64,000 nt of DNA. It comes from Cytobacillus massiliigabonensis. GTDB lineage: Bacteria; Bacillota; Bacilli; Bacillales; Cytobacillaceae. Made by a program: the position numbers and the translations under genes. Where the stretch lies: NCBI RefSeq assembly GCF_900199725.1, contig NZ_LT904902.1:120084-184083 (forward strand), written 5' to 3'. Below the pieces are notes generated by a model. The model saw only the letters and a program-made list of their open reading frames with translations. It did not search any database and was not told the DNA's origin. Positions 55,241-64,000 of the stretch are shown here, one piece after another. The first letter of the stretch is position 1, and each line of letters begins with the position of its first letter.

Positions 55241-56086
55241 TCAACCCTTTTTCATATTTGGACGAAGTTTTTTAATACTAAGCAGGATCGCCCCTATAAA
55301 GATCACCGAATAAGATATTACGTAAGCTATCCAAAGCGGAAACTCTATACCCGAATTATTCGATATTTCTCTAATTAATTCTGGTTCAAAAGTGCCTAAA
55401 AGGATTATGACTGGATTTATCATGGCAGCAAAATAAGCGAGTGGATTTGGTGAAGGTGTTCCTGACATTCCATATCCTTGTGAAAACTGCATGAAAATAA
55501 TCATCAGAAAAGCAGTTCCGCCTACTAAAAATAATGTCACTCCATAGGTTGTTACCATCGAAACAATTGTTTTTCTAATGAGCGTAGAAAAAAGAACACC
55601 CAGGCTTCCATAAGCAATCATTGTAAAAATATAAAAGCCCAACGTCGTCAATACTTGCCCTGGAGAAATCCCGCCGAATAAAAATACAAAACTATATAAA
55701 GGCAAGCTGGCAACAATTAATAGCAGCAAATAAGAAACGGAAGAGAGAAGCTTGCTAAGAACAATACTTGCAGAACTTTGTGTTGTAGTCAGCATTATAT
55801 TTAATGTTTGTCTCTCCCTCTCACTGCTGATTACCCCAGCTGTCAGCCCTGGGGTTATAAAAAGGATTAGAGCGAGCTGCAGAAATGATAACATCATAAA
55901 CATCATTCGGCTCTGGTCTGGCTTAAAAAAACCTTGAGTATTTGACAAGGATTCAATAAATACAAAACCGACAATAATAATGCCGAGTGTGAGCAAATAA
56001 AAGAGAATCCCTAAAAAACTTTTAAACGATCGAAACCGCAGCTTGAATTCTTTATTTAGCACCGGGTTTATTACGAAGTTTTTCAT
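55241..56086 (-). CDS. ABC-2 type transporter permease
   Basis: A 281-residue integral membrane protein with about six helices, N-terminal basic segment (NPVLNKEFKLRFRSFK) and the TAGVISSERERQTLNIMLTT segment, which matches ABC-2 permeases. It overlaps the end of the ATPase gene by 4 nt (ATGA). Substrate unknown. Together with the preceding gene it forms a simple ABC-2 half-transporter pair; two copies of each would make the active unit. Confidence 0.9.
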   Translation of the reverse strand: MKNFVINPVLNKEFKLRFRSFKSFLGILFYLLTLGIIIVGFVFIESLSNTQGFFKPDQSRMMFMMLSFLQLALILFITPGLTAGVISSERERQTLNIMLTTTQSSASIVLSKLLSSVSYLLLLIVASLPLYSFVFLFGGISPGQVLTTLGFYIFTMIAYGSLGVLFSTLIRKTIVSMVTTYGVTLFLVGGTAFLMIIFMQFSQGYGMSGTPSPNPLAYFAAMINPVIILLGTFEPELIREISNNSGIEFPLWIAYVISYSVIFIGAILLSIKKLRPNMKKG

Positions 56087-57018
56087 GAAAGTTCAACCCC
56101 CCTTGTAATTTCCATAAAGACATCCTCAAGATCTGTTTCAACTTCTGAAAAGCTTGAAATCGCAATTTTATGATTGATCGCTCTCTTAAGCAATTCAGTT
56201 TGCTCATAATCAGTACCTTTATAAGTAAATTGCATTGTGTTTTCTGCTTCTCCGATGCTTAATTTGGAAACATTCGGATCATCTTCAAAAAATTGAGCCG
56301 CCTTCTCTATTTCCCCTATTATTTTTACAATAATTACCCTTTCACCTTTCAGTTTATCTTGAATATCTGAAACTGATCCTTCTGCAACAAGCCTTCCCTG
56401 ATCAATAATGCCTAAGCAATCACACATTTCTGCAAGCTCAGGCAAAATATGCGAGGAAATGAGAATCGTTTTACCCATATGTTTTAACTCTTTTAATATT
56501 TCCCGCATTTCAACACGTGCACGCGGGTCAAGCCCTGAGGCAGGCTCATCAAGAATTAACACTTCTGGGTCATGAATTAAACTTCTTGCTAAGCAAAGGC
56601 GCTGCTTCATACCTCTTGAGAGTAAATCAACATAGGAATCTTGTTTATGGGTTAAATTTACAAGATCTAATAACTGCGGTATTAGGTTTTGTCTCTCAGA
56701 GAAAGGTATTCCATAGCTCGCTCCATAAAAATGTAAATATTCATTCGCCTTCAGCTGATCGTATACGCCAAAGAAGTCAGGCATATAACCAAGCTGCCTT
56801 CTAACCATTTTCGGTTCGTTTAAAATATTGTACCCATTAATAAAAGCAGTTCCTGATGTCGGTGCAAGCAGTGTGGCTAATATTGAAAACGTTGTTGATT
56901 TACCAGCACCGTTTTGCCCGACAAAGCCAAAAACAGTTCCTTTCTCTATTTGTAAATGAAGAGAATCCAGTGCAGTAAAATTTCCGTATCTTTTTGTCAG
57001 GTCAATAATTTCAATCAC
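56083..57018 (-). CDS. ABC transporter ATP-binding protein
   Basis: A 311-residue ATPase. Walker A is GFVGQNGAGKSTTFS, the signature LLSRGMKQRLCLARSL, Walker B VLILDEPASGLDPRARVE, and the switch His is in ILISSHILPE. A C-terminal extension of about 90 residues ends in the typical LEDVFMEITRG. The type is that of ABC-2 exporters. It overlaps the upstream gene by 4 nt (ATGA) and the permease by 4 nt. Confidence 0.94.
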   Translation of the reverse strand: MIEIIDLTKRYGNFTALDSLHLQIEKGTVFGFVGQNGAGKSTTFSILATLLAPTSGTAFINGYNILNEPKMVRRQLGYMPDFFGVYDQLKANEYLHFYGASYGIPFSERQNLIPQLLDLVNLTHKQDSYVDLLSRGMKQRLCLARSLIHDPEVLILDEPASGLDPRARVEMREILKELKHMGKTILISSHILPELAEMCDCLGIIDQGRLVAEGSVSDIQDKLKGERVIIVKIIGEIEKAAQFFEDDPNVSKLSIGEAENTMQFTYKGTDYEQTELLKRAINHKIAISSFSEVETDLEDVFMEITRGVELS

Positions 57019-59399
57019 TGTGACACTTCCCCTTTTATAGTAATCGCTGGCAATTGAACATATGGTTCACCATTTGAGTTTTTTACCAGCTTTAGAATGA
57101 TTTGTCCTTCTTCTGAAAGATATTGCCCTACTTCCTTCCCTTGATTTAGCTTTAGATTTGTTTGATCAATGGGCAGCCACTCTCCGGTTACGTTGTTCAG
57201 CAGCGAATATTTGATGAATTGATTATTAAACTTAAAAGCTAGTTCTTCTACTTTGATCGGTTTATTTACTAACTGCTGAGGTAGCTGGATCATATATTCA
57301 TATTCTCCATCTTCAATCCCTATCTCTCTGCCTGAACCATTTGGACCCATATCAAATATTTGTCCAGTAATCACATTGAATTTAGTACTTAGCATTTCAT
57401 TTTTCAGAGTAAACGAACCGGCAAACTCATTCTTAGGACGAAATGAATCCATAATAAGATTGATATTGTCCGTTTTAGTTTTTTTCCCTTTCATTTTTAC
57501 ATTGATAATTGCATCATTCGTAAAGCCGGCAACAACAGGATTATTTTCTGACCCACGCTCATTTAATAAAAATGAAGATGCAACATAAGTTAATCTATCT
57601 TTCTTCATTTTATTTAGGTCAGGATTTTGATTAGGATGCATATTCCCATGACCGGACACGTATGGTTTTGTTAACAAGGATTGTTTTACCTCTTTATCTA
57701 CCTTGATTGTTTCACCTTTCCGAATGGCACCAAGCTTAATTTTTTCCGAACCTGACCATATAAATATTTCATCAAAGTCGTAGTCGAAGGTATTCTCGAT
57801 TGTACCGGTGAGGCGTTTGTTCTGTACGGTAATATCTGCATGGAAACCGCCCTCCATTTTTTTACGTGCATTTCCGTAGATTGTTTTCGAAGACCAATAG
57901 CCAACATCCGAAAATACAATATCGGTTGTTTTTCGTTCATTTACATGTATGGCACCGCTGAGCGGATCATAATTTGAAGTATTGTTTGAACTAGAAATAG
58001 CATTAAATTCTCCAATTGGGATCGATAAAGTGTATTCGCCGCTTTTGTTAGAGAGTAAACTCGATGCCTGCAGCCCTGTTAATTGATGATCAGATACCTT
58101 GTAAACACCCATTTGATTCAGCTGCGGCCTGGCTATTCGATCTTTTGCCCCCAAACCAAATACAATCGCAGCCATAACAAAGGCGAGAGATGGAATGATC
58201 CACCAAGAATGTTCCCTTTTGTCTATCTTCCGTAATATAAAATAAAGAACGGGTACAATAATTACAATATAGCCAACTAGTAATCCGATTAACTGACCAA
58301 TAGAGAATTTATTTGCATTAAAATATTCGTTCGTCTCCGCGAACTCCCAATACAAGGAATCATATATATTCGGTCCATAATTTGAAGGTGCTGCATTCAC
58401 TTTATAACCATTATGAAGATATCTATCAAACCACGCGGCATAGCCTTTCCATGAAGAAAGCGGTTCATCCCCCAAAGAAAAACCGGTTTGTAAAATGACC
58501 CCATTCCCATATGGTTTCTTTACAGTTACTGGGACACCTCCGCTTTTTTGAAGAACCTCTGCCCCATCCGCTATTGCACCGGTAAAAGTGGTCAAGCTTT
58601 CAAAAGACTTCTTATCATCTTTTGAACCAAATATATCATTAGATGGAACAATTAATTCTTTGTCCATTTCCATCGGAAGAAGCGAATATAACTGCCCATA
58701 TGATTGGAGACCATTCGGCGCTCCGCCAGCAATTAGAATTCCGCCTGATTCAACCCATTCTTTTATTGCTTCCTGCTGTGATTGTTCCAATTGGGAAATT
58801 GCATACTCATCAATGACCAAATAATCAATCAGCTCTAATCCTAAACCTTGCTCAGGCAATTCTTCCTTTTTTAGCTGAATCATTTCAGCTTGTGTTGAGG
58901 GAAGGATTCTTAACTCCTTCAAACGATCATAGTTTTCACTCAGTACACCAATAACTGTCTCACTCGGATCAATAAATTTTGGCTTTAGTCGATTGTCCCC
59001 TTTAAATTTGATATTTTCCCCTTTCCGCCAATCCCCTTTAAATAGGTGAACAGTTGATTGATTTTGATAGTTTGAAGGCTGATCATCAGTTAATCCCGGT
59101 AAAGAAATTTGATATGTCTTTGTACTATTCTTTGAAATATCAACATGTAACGCAATAGATCCTCCCATATTCCATGAAGGATTAAACTGGATGATTAAGT
59201 CTCCACTAAATGCTTCTCCTGAATTTTCTACACTTATCAAAAGCGGGAAACCCTTCCCAATTTTCACTTTCCCATTTAAGCCTTCATCAATCGTTACTTT
59301 CATTTGAGAATCCTCAGCCTTGGCTGTTTGGTCAAATAAATTAAAAGACAAGAAAATACTGATTAGTAACATAATGGCAACTTTTCGGCTTCTATGCAT
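57015..59399 (-). CDS. Large secreted/membrane protein with GATase1-like domain, first gene of VWA/MoxR operon
   Basis: A 794-residue protein with a signal peptide (MHRSRKVAIMLLISIFLS, cleavage probably after AKA at 28), an extracytoplasmic region containing a glutamine-amidotransferase-like stretch (about 190-230, QQEAIKEWVESGGILIAGG), two helices (about 367-389 and 399-418) and a beta-rich extracytoplasmic C-terminal part of about 370 residues. The frame opens 24 codons earlier, but the ATG at 59399 follows TGGAGGAGATTTTG and precedes the signal peptide. The combination with an ABC transporter recalls GldG-type auxiliary proteins, but I cannot assign it. Confidence 0.8.
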   Translation of the reverse strand: MHRSRKVAIMLLISIFLSFNLFDQTAKAEDSQMKVTIDEGLNGKVKIGKGFPLLISVENSGEAFSGDLIIQFNPSWNMGGSIALHVDISKNSTKTYQISLPGLTDDQPSNYQNQSTVHLFKGDWRKGENIKFKGDNRLKPKFIDPSETVIGVLSENYDRLKELRILPSTQAEMIQLKKEELPEQGLGLELIDYLVIDEYAISQLEQSQQEAIKEWVESGGILIAGGAPNGLQSYGQLYSLLPMEMDKELIVPSNDIFGSKDDKKSFESLTTFTGAIADGAEVLQKSGGVPVTVKKPYGNGVILQTGFSLGDEPLSSWKGYAAWFDRYLHNGYKVNAAPSNYGPNIYDSLYWEFAETNEYFNANKFSIGQLIGLLVGYIVIIVPVLYFILRKIDKREHSWWIIPSLAFVMAAIVFGLGAKDRIARPQLNQMGVYKVSDHQLTGLQASSLLSNKSGEYTLSIPIGEFNAISSSNNTSNYDPLSGAIHVNERKTTDIVFSDVGYWSSKTIYGNARKKMEGGFHADITVQNKRLTGTIENTFDYDFDEIFIWSGSEKIKLGAIRKGETIKVDKEVKQSLLTKPYVSGHGNMHPNQNPDLNKMKKDRLTYVASSFLLNERGSENNPVVAGFTNDAIINVKMKGKKTKTDNINLIMDSFRPKNEFAGSFTLKNEMLSTKFNVITGQIFDMGPNGSGREIGIEDGEYEYMIQLPQQLVNKPIKVEELAFKFNNQFIKYSLLNNVTGEWLPIDQTNLKLNQGKEVGQYLSEEGQIILKLVKNSNGEPYVQLPAITIKGEVSQ

Positions 59400-59540
59400 C
59401 AAAATCTCCTCCAGTAATAAAATTCCATATTTAATTGACGATAAAAATAGAGAAAAGTTCTCGCTTTTCATCCTTTTTACCGTTCTCCGCTAATTGGATC
59501 CATATAATAGACGAAAATTTTCAGAATACCCCTACATAAT

Positions 59541-59580
59541 AATAAAAAAAGCATCTGGACCACTTTCTCCAGATGCTTTA
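59541..59580 (-). terminator. Rho-independent terminator of smc-ftsY
   Basis: Minus strand AAAGCATCTGGAG / CCAGATGCTTTTTTT with a short loop and seven T, 22 bp after the ftsY stop. The operon start region that follows (59400-59540) has GGGTAT, like a sigma-B -10 box, at 59518-59513, and TATTAT at 59502-59497, but no convincing -35 for either. Confidence 0.92.
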
Positions 59581-59601
59581 CATACATTCAAATATTATTT
59601 T

Positions 59602-60588
59602 TTATGCTTCCTCTTCAACTAAGTCTGCAAACAAACCATATACATACTGTTCTGCATTAAACTCTTGAAGATCATCCATTTTTTCACCAAGACCAACAAA
59701 TTTCACTGGAATGTTCAGCTCATTTCTTATTGCAAGAACAATTCCTCCCTTTGCTGTTCCATCTAGCTTCGTTAATACAATTCCGCTCACATCAGTTGCT
59801 TCCTTAAATGTTTTAGCTTGGATCATTGCATTTTGACCTGTTGTTGCATCAAGAACCAATAATACTTCATGCGGCGCTCCTGGAATTTCTCGTTCAATCA
59901 CGCGCTTTACTTTTTCAAGTTCTTTCATCAGATTTACTTTGTTTTGCAGTCTTCCAGCTGTATCACAAATAAGGATATCGGCTTTACGGGATTTAGCTGC
60001 TTGTACAGCATCAAACATAACAGCTGCAGGATCAGAGCCAGCACCTTGTTTAATGACCTCTACACCTACTCTTTCTCCCCATACCTCTAGCTGTTCAATC
60101 GCACCGGCACGGAAGGTATCACCAGCAGCCAGCAAAACCTTTTTTCCTTCATTTTTGAATTTATGTGCTAGTTTTCCGATTGTTGTTGTTTTTCCTACAC
60201 CATTCACACCAACAAATAGAATAACAGTTAAGGAGTCGTCTTGCATGTTTAATTCAGCAGAACCATCTCCGCCTGCTTCGTATATTTCAACAAGCTTTTC
60301 TGATATTACACTTTGAACCTCTTGCGGATCTTGAATATTTTTGCGCTTTACTTCCATTTTTAATTCTTCAACAAGCTCCATAACTGTATCGAAGCCGACA
60401 TCAGCTTGGATCAAAATTTCTTCAAGCTCTTCAAAGAAATCTTCATCTACCTTTCGATATCTAGCAACAAGGTCATTCACTTTTCCGGAAAAGTTATCTC
60501 GAGTTTTTGCTAACCCATCTTTAAACTTTTCTGTTACACTATCTGTTTGCTTCGTAATTTTTTCCTTTAACTTTTTAAAAAAACTCAT
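59602..60588 (-). CDS. ftsY: FtsY, signal recognition particle receptor
   Basis: A 328-residue SRP GTPase. An N-terminal charged region (MSFFKKLKEKITKQ) targets it to the membrane; the NG domain has Walker A FVGVNGVGKTTTIGKLA, CDTAGRLQNKVNL and LTKLDGTAKGGI. It receives Ffh-ribosome complexes. The length is like that of B. subtilis FtsY. It follows smc by 14 bp and ends in a terminator. Confidence 0.98.
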   Translation of the reverse strand: MSFFKKLKEKITKQTDSVTEKFKDGLAKTRDNFSGKVNDLVARYRKVDEDFFEELEEILIQADVGFDTVMELVEELKMEVKRKNIQDPQEVQSVISEKLVEIYEAGGDGSAELNMQDDSLTVILFVGVNGVGKTTTIGKLAHKFKNEGKKVLLAAGDTFRAGAIEQLEVWGERVGVEVIKQGAGSDPAAVMFDAVQAAKSRKADILICDTAGRLQNKVNLMKELEKVKRVIEREIPGAPHEVLLVLDATTGQNAMIQAKTFKEATDVSGIVLTKLDGTAKGGIVLAIRNELNIPVKFVGLGEKMDDLQEFNAEQYVYGLFADLVEEEA

Positions 60589-60602
60589 GTTTTCACTTCC
60601 TT

Positions 60603-63600
60603 TTATTGGGTAACTAATTCCTTCGTTTCTTCCAAACGAACGGATACTAATTTAGAAACACCTGATTCCTGCATCGTGACTCCATATAATACATCCGCCT
60701 CTTCCATCGTTCCTTTCCGATGGGTAATGACAATAAACTGTGTTTCCGTGCTGAATCTTTTTAAATATTGGCTAAAACGGGATACATTCGCTTCATCAAG
60801 AGCTGCTTCCACCTCATCTAATATACAGAATGGGACAGGACGGACCTTCAAAATGGAGAATAAAAGGGCAATAGCAGTTAATGCTCGTTCCCCACCCGAT
60901 AAAAGTCCGAGGTTTTGCAGTTTTTTTCCGGGTGGCTGTGCGACTATCTCTACACCCGTATTTAATAAATCTTCAGGATTTGTTAATTTAAGATCTGCTC
61001 GTCCTCCGCCAAATAATGAGCGGAAAACGGATTCAAAATGATCGCGTATTCCCTCAAAAGTTTCTTGAAAACGTTTTTTCATTTCTGTATCCATTTCATC
61101 AATTACTTGGAATAGTGTATCTTTTGCTTCCTGAAGATCATTTTTCTGTTCAAGAAGAAATTCATATCGTTCAGACACACGGTCATACTCTTCAATTGCA
61201 CCGAGATTCACAGTACCAAGCTCTTCAATTGCCAATTTAATCAGCTTTACTTTTTTCCTTGCTTCTTCTGCTGAAATCGTCAATGGATATTCTTCCTTTG
61301 CAGCATCGAAAGATAATAAATATTCTTCGCGCAAATGGTTTAATCTATTTTCCAATTCAACATCAAGTCTGTTCAGCTTTACCTCTTCATCCTTTAATGC
61401 CTCAGTCATTCCTTTATGCTGTCTCTTCAGTTCTTTTGTTTCAAGCTCTAAATCCTCAAGTGCTGATTGCAGCTTTAAACGTTCTTCTCTTCTTGATGAG
61501 ATTAATGCAATTGTTTCAGTTTTATCCTGAAGCTTTCTTTGGGCTGCATCTTCAAGCTGCTGTTCACCCGAGAAGCTGTTTGTCATTTCTGAAGATAGTA
61601 ATTCTAAATCCTCTTTTATCATCTGAAGCTTCTCTTTGTTTGTAGACAATTCTGAAGAAAGTGAATCAAACCTATCCTTCACATGGTTCAGCTGCTCATT
61701 TTTTGAAGCAAATTTTACTTTTAATTCATTGATCTCAGAATGAAGTGTTTCCTTTGAGGTTTGCTGCAGGTTTTTCTGATCAGTTAGCCTATTAATTTCT
61801 ATGTCATAGGATTGAATCTGATTTTCTATTTCCGACAGCACTGAATTTAACTCCGACTTTCGCGTTATCAATCTTGCCTCGTCTTCTGAAAACTGTGCCT
61901 TATCAAGATCATATAGAGATAATCTTTCATTTAAGCTTTTTTCTTCAAATTCTACTTCCCGCAGATCACCCTTTACAGCTTGCTCCTTCAGCCGAAGGTC
62001 TTCCCCAGCTTTTCTATGCATTTCAAGACTTTCTTCAAGCTTTTGAATATCTGACTTTAGCATTTTCACTTGCGCTTCCATGCTAAGTGTTTTCGTTTCC
62101 ATGTCATTAATTCTTGTCTTTAATTCCTCAAGCTCACTTTTTCTGCTTAAAAGGGAGGAGGTTTTTTGCTTTAGTGCGCCCCCAGTCATTGAACCGCCAG
62201 GATTAACTACATCTCCATCAAGAGTAACGAGACGGACCCGATACTGCAGAATCTTAGCCAATTCATTTGCACCTTGTAAATCTTTTGTAATTACTACATT
62301 CCCAAGCAAATTATTAATTGTTTCTTTGTACTTTTCATCCGCTTCAATTAATTTTGCAGCAACACCAACGAATGAAGGATGATGCTGAATAGACTGAAGC
62401 TGACCAGAATTTATGAATTTTCCTTTAATAACATTAAGAGGAAGGAAGGTTGCTCTGCCATAAGAATTTTTCTTCAAGTATTGGATTGCATCCCTGCCGT
62501 CCTTTTCAGATTCAACAACGATGTGCTGCGTTGCTCCGCCTAAGGCTGTTTCAATGGCTATCTCATAATCCTTAGGCACTTGAATTAATTCAGCAACAGC
62601 ACCCTCTATCCCGTTTAGCTTATTTCCTCGTGCCTTCAAAACCTCTTTTACACCTTGAAAGAAGCCTGAATAGTCATCTTCCATTTCCGTAAGCATTTCT
62701 TGTCTGGATTTTGCCTTCTGCAAATATTGATAAGCTTGATAAAGTGTTGTTTCTTGTTTTTGGTAATTATTTTTTGCTGTTTCCAGTCTTCTTTGCTCAT
62801 CTCTAAATTTCTTTACCTGCTCGTCCAACTCATTTTGAACGCTTTGAAGGAGAGATTGAACGGTTTCTTTCTTTTCAATAATTGTTTTGCGCGTTTGGAT
62901 AAACCCTTCATTGTCTTTTTCAAGCCTAGAAGTTCGATAGCCCAGTTGGCTCTCCTGCTGTTCAATGTTTTGCAGTTCATTTTTAGCTGCCGCTTGTTTA
63001 CTTAGAACTTCAATGTAGTCACTTTTAAGTGTTTCAATCTTTTCCTCTGTATTCTCGCTAAATAGCTTAAGCTGTTCTTGTTTTTTCTTTAAATCCTTTT
63101 GCAGTACATTAGCTGCTTGTTCAATTTCTATTAATAGTTGTGATTGTTTTTCTTTTTCTCTTGTCAATTCCAAATCTTTTTCTGTTAACTCTTCTAAACT
63201 TCTATGAAGCTGTTCTTTATTCTGAGAAGCATTTTTCTTTCGCTCTTTTAAAACTTCTTTTCTACCTTCAAGCTTTTCAAGCTCTTCACTCGCATGGAGC
63301 AGGACATTCTGCAAATCATTAATTGATTCATCAATCGCTTGTGCATGATCTCTTAATTCCTCAATTTTTGCTTCTTTACTATGAAGTGCTGCTGAATGCT
63401 TTATCTCATTTTGCTTATGAAATTCTAATTCCTGTGAAAGTTTCTCCCATTTCGAATGTAAATCCTCGATTTCGAAAACAGTTAGTGCCACTTCAATTTT
63501 CTCAAGTTCATCCTTATGCTCTAAATAATCCTTCGCAATGGATGCCTGGATTTTTAATGGTTCTACTTGAGTTTCTAATTCATATACTATGTCATTCACA

Positions 63601-64000
63601 CGGTTTAAATTTTCTTGCGTTTCAGAAAGCTTTCCCTCTGCTTTTTTCTTTCTCGTCTTATATTTAAGAACTCCAGCAGCCTCTTCAAAAATGGTTCTGC
63701 GTTCTTCAGCCTTACTGTTCAGAATTTCTTCCACTCTTCCCTGACTAATGATGGAAAAAGCTTCTCTTCCTAAACCTGAGTCCATAAATAAATCAATAAT
63801 ATCTTTTAACCGGCATGACTGCTTATTTATTAAAAATTCACTTTCACCAGAGCGATATACCCTTCTTGTCACACTCACTTCATTATAATCAATCGGTAAA
63901 CGCTGATCCTCGTTATCTAAAGTGAGCGTAACCTCTGCAAAGTTTAATGCTTTTCGGGAATCGCTCCCAGAAAAAATTATATCTTCCATTTTTGCGCCGC
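60603..64000 (-). CDS. smc: Smc, chromosome condensation/segregation ATPase (5' end outside window)
   Basis: 1131 residues are visible; the reading frame stays open to the window edge (the three codons before 63989 encode Gly-Ala-Lys), so the N-terminal P-loop, perhaps 60 residues, is missing. The rest is complete: first coiled coil (about 145-475), hinge (about 480-620, GVAAKLIEADEKY, GGSMTGGA), second coiled coil and the C-terminal head with the ABC signature LLSGGERALTAIALLF and Walker B FCILDEVEAALDEANV. It forms the Smc-ScpAB complex. It is transcribed with ftsY. Confidence 0.97.
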   Translation of the reverse strand, partial: GAKMEDIIFSGSDSRKALNFAEVTLTLDNEDQRLPIDYNEVSVTRRVYRSGESEFLINKQSCRLKDIIDLFMDSGLGREAFSIISQGRVEEILNSKAEERRTIFEEAAGVLKYKTRKKKAEGKLSETQENLNRVNDIVYELETQVEPLKIQASIAKDYLEHKDELEKIEVALTVFEIEDLHSKWEKLSQELEFHKQNEIKHSAALHSKEAKIEELRDHAQAIDESINDLQNVLLHASEELEKLEGRKEVLKERKKNASQNKEQLHRSLEELTEKDLELTREKEKQSQLLIEIEQAANVLQKDLKKKQEQLKLFSENTEEKIETLKSDYIEVLSKQAAAKNELQNIEQQESQLGYRTSRLEKDNEGFIQTRKTIIEKKETVQSLLQSVQNELDEQVKKFRDEQRRLETAKNNYQKQETTLYQAYQYLQKAKSRQEMLTEMEDDYSGFFQGVKEVLKARGNKLNGIEGAVAELIQVPKDYEIAIETALGGATQHIVVESEKDGRDAIQYLKKNSYGRATFLPLNVIKGKFINSGQLQSIQHHPSFVGVAAKLIEADEKYKETINNLLGNVVITKDLQGANELAKILQYRVRLVTLDGDVVNPGGSMTGGALKQKTSSLLSRKSELEELKTRINDMETKTLSMEAQVKMLKSDIQKLEESLEMHRKAGEDLRLKEQAVKGDLREVEFEEKSLNERLSLYDLDKAQFSEDEARLITRKSELNSVLSEIENQIQSYDIEINRLTDQKNLQQTSKETLHSEINELKVKFASKNEQLNHVKDRFDSLSSELSTNKEKLQMIKEDLELLSSEMTNSFSGEQQLEDAAQRKLQDKTETIALISSRREERLKLQSALEDLELETKELKRQHKGMTEALKDEEVKLNRLDVELENRLNHLREEYLLSFDAAKEEYPLTISAEEARKKVKLIKLAIEELGTVNLGAIEEYDRVSERYEFLLEQKNDLQEAKDTLFQVIDEMDTEMKKRFQETFEGIRDHFESVFRSLFGGGRADLKLTNPEDLLNTGVEIVAQPPGKKLQNLGLLSGGERALTAIALLFSILKVRPVPFCILDEVEAALDEANVSRFSQYLKRFSTETQFIVITHRKGTMEEADVLYGVTMQESGVSKLVSVRLEETKELVTQ

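Noticed and set aside
47263-59399. Phage, transposon or integrative element carrying the operon
   Set aside because: There is no integrase, transposase, tRNA, or terminal repeat at either end, and strand and style match the surroundings.
59513-59518. Sigma-B promoter for the VWA/MoxR operon (GGGTAT)
   Set aside because: The -35 position falls into the T-run of the ftsY terminator and does not give a clear GTTT box; only the -10-like hexamer matches.
59939-60316. Plus-strand frame of 125 codons antisense to ftsY
   Set aside because: It is opposite the conserved G domain of FtsY and shows no start signal; it is a shadow.

Overview
This window comes from a low-GC Gram-positive chromosome of the Bacillaceae. 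Two things show this. The gene order (smc-ftsY, ylxM-ffh, rpsP-khpA, ylqD-rimM-trmD-rplS, lepB, rbgA, rnhB-ylqG-ylqH, sucCD, dprA, topA, trmFO, xerC-hslVU-codY, then the fla/che operon) matches the known Bacillus subtilis arrangement, and nearly every protein is recognisable against its B. subtilis counterpart. The genus cannot be fixed from sequence alone. The 126-bp repeat family resembles dispersed repeats I recall from Cytobacillus-like genomes, but that is weak evidence. Every convincing gene lies on the minus strand, so transcription runs from position 64000 towards 1.

Reading in that direction: 64000-59600 holds the 3' part of smc and ftsY, closed by a terminator. 59400-47263 is an eight-gene, translationally coupled operon: a large secreted membrane protein, an ABC ATPase and permease, a coiled-coil membrane protein with a Gly/Ser/Asn-rich linker, a MoxR AAA+ ATPase, a DUF58 protein, a BatA-like VWA protein and a 926-residue protein with two VWA domains. 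It separates ftsY from ylxM-ffh, which are adjacent or nearly so in B. subtilis, and it is bracketed by terminators. It is the most unusual block in the window. 47175-42296 holds SRP, ribosomal and tRNA/rRNA-maturation genes, with an L19-type leader before rplS and a tandem 126-bp structured repeat behind khpA. 42090-26327 holds lepB, rbgA, rnhB, a second FliK-like/FlhB-C-like pair (ylqG/ylqH), succinyl-CoA synthetase, dprA, topA, trmFO, xerC, the HslVU protease and the global regulator codY.

25922-1 is the fla/che operon from flgB to the first codons of cheC: rod and MS-ring (flgB, flgC, fliE, fliF), switch and export ATPase (fliG, fliH, fliI, fliJ), a MotE-like protein, hook assembly (fliK, flgD, a small flagellar-operon protein, flgE), swrD, fliL, the switch proteins fliM and fliY, cheY, the export gate (fliO, fliP, fliQ, fliR, flhB, flhA), flhF/flhG and the chemotaxis genes cheB, cheA, cheW. 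A good sigma-A-type promoter lies about 100 bp before flgB. Points of note are a roughly 175-residue helical insertion in the hook protein FlgE, a hairpin that appears to bring a distant Shine-Dalgarno next to the swrD start, and a copy of the 126-bp repeat family between flhA and flhB.

About twenty starts were moved from the longest open frame to an internal ATG, GTG or TTG with a properly spaced Shine-Dalgarno. These choices are stated in the entries.
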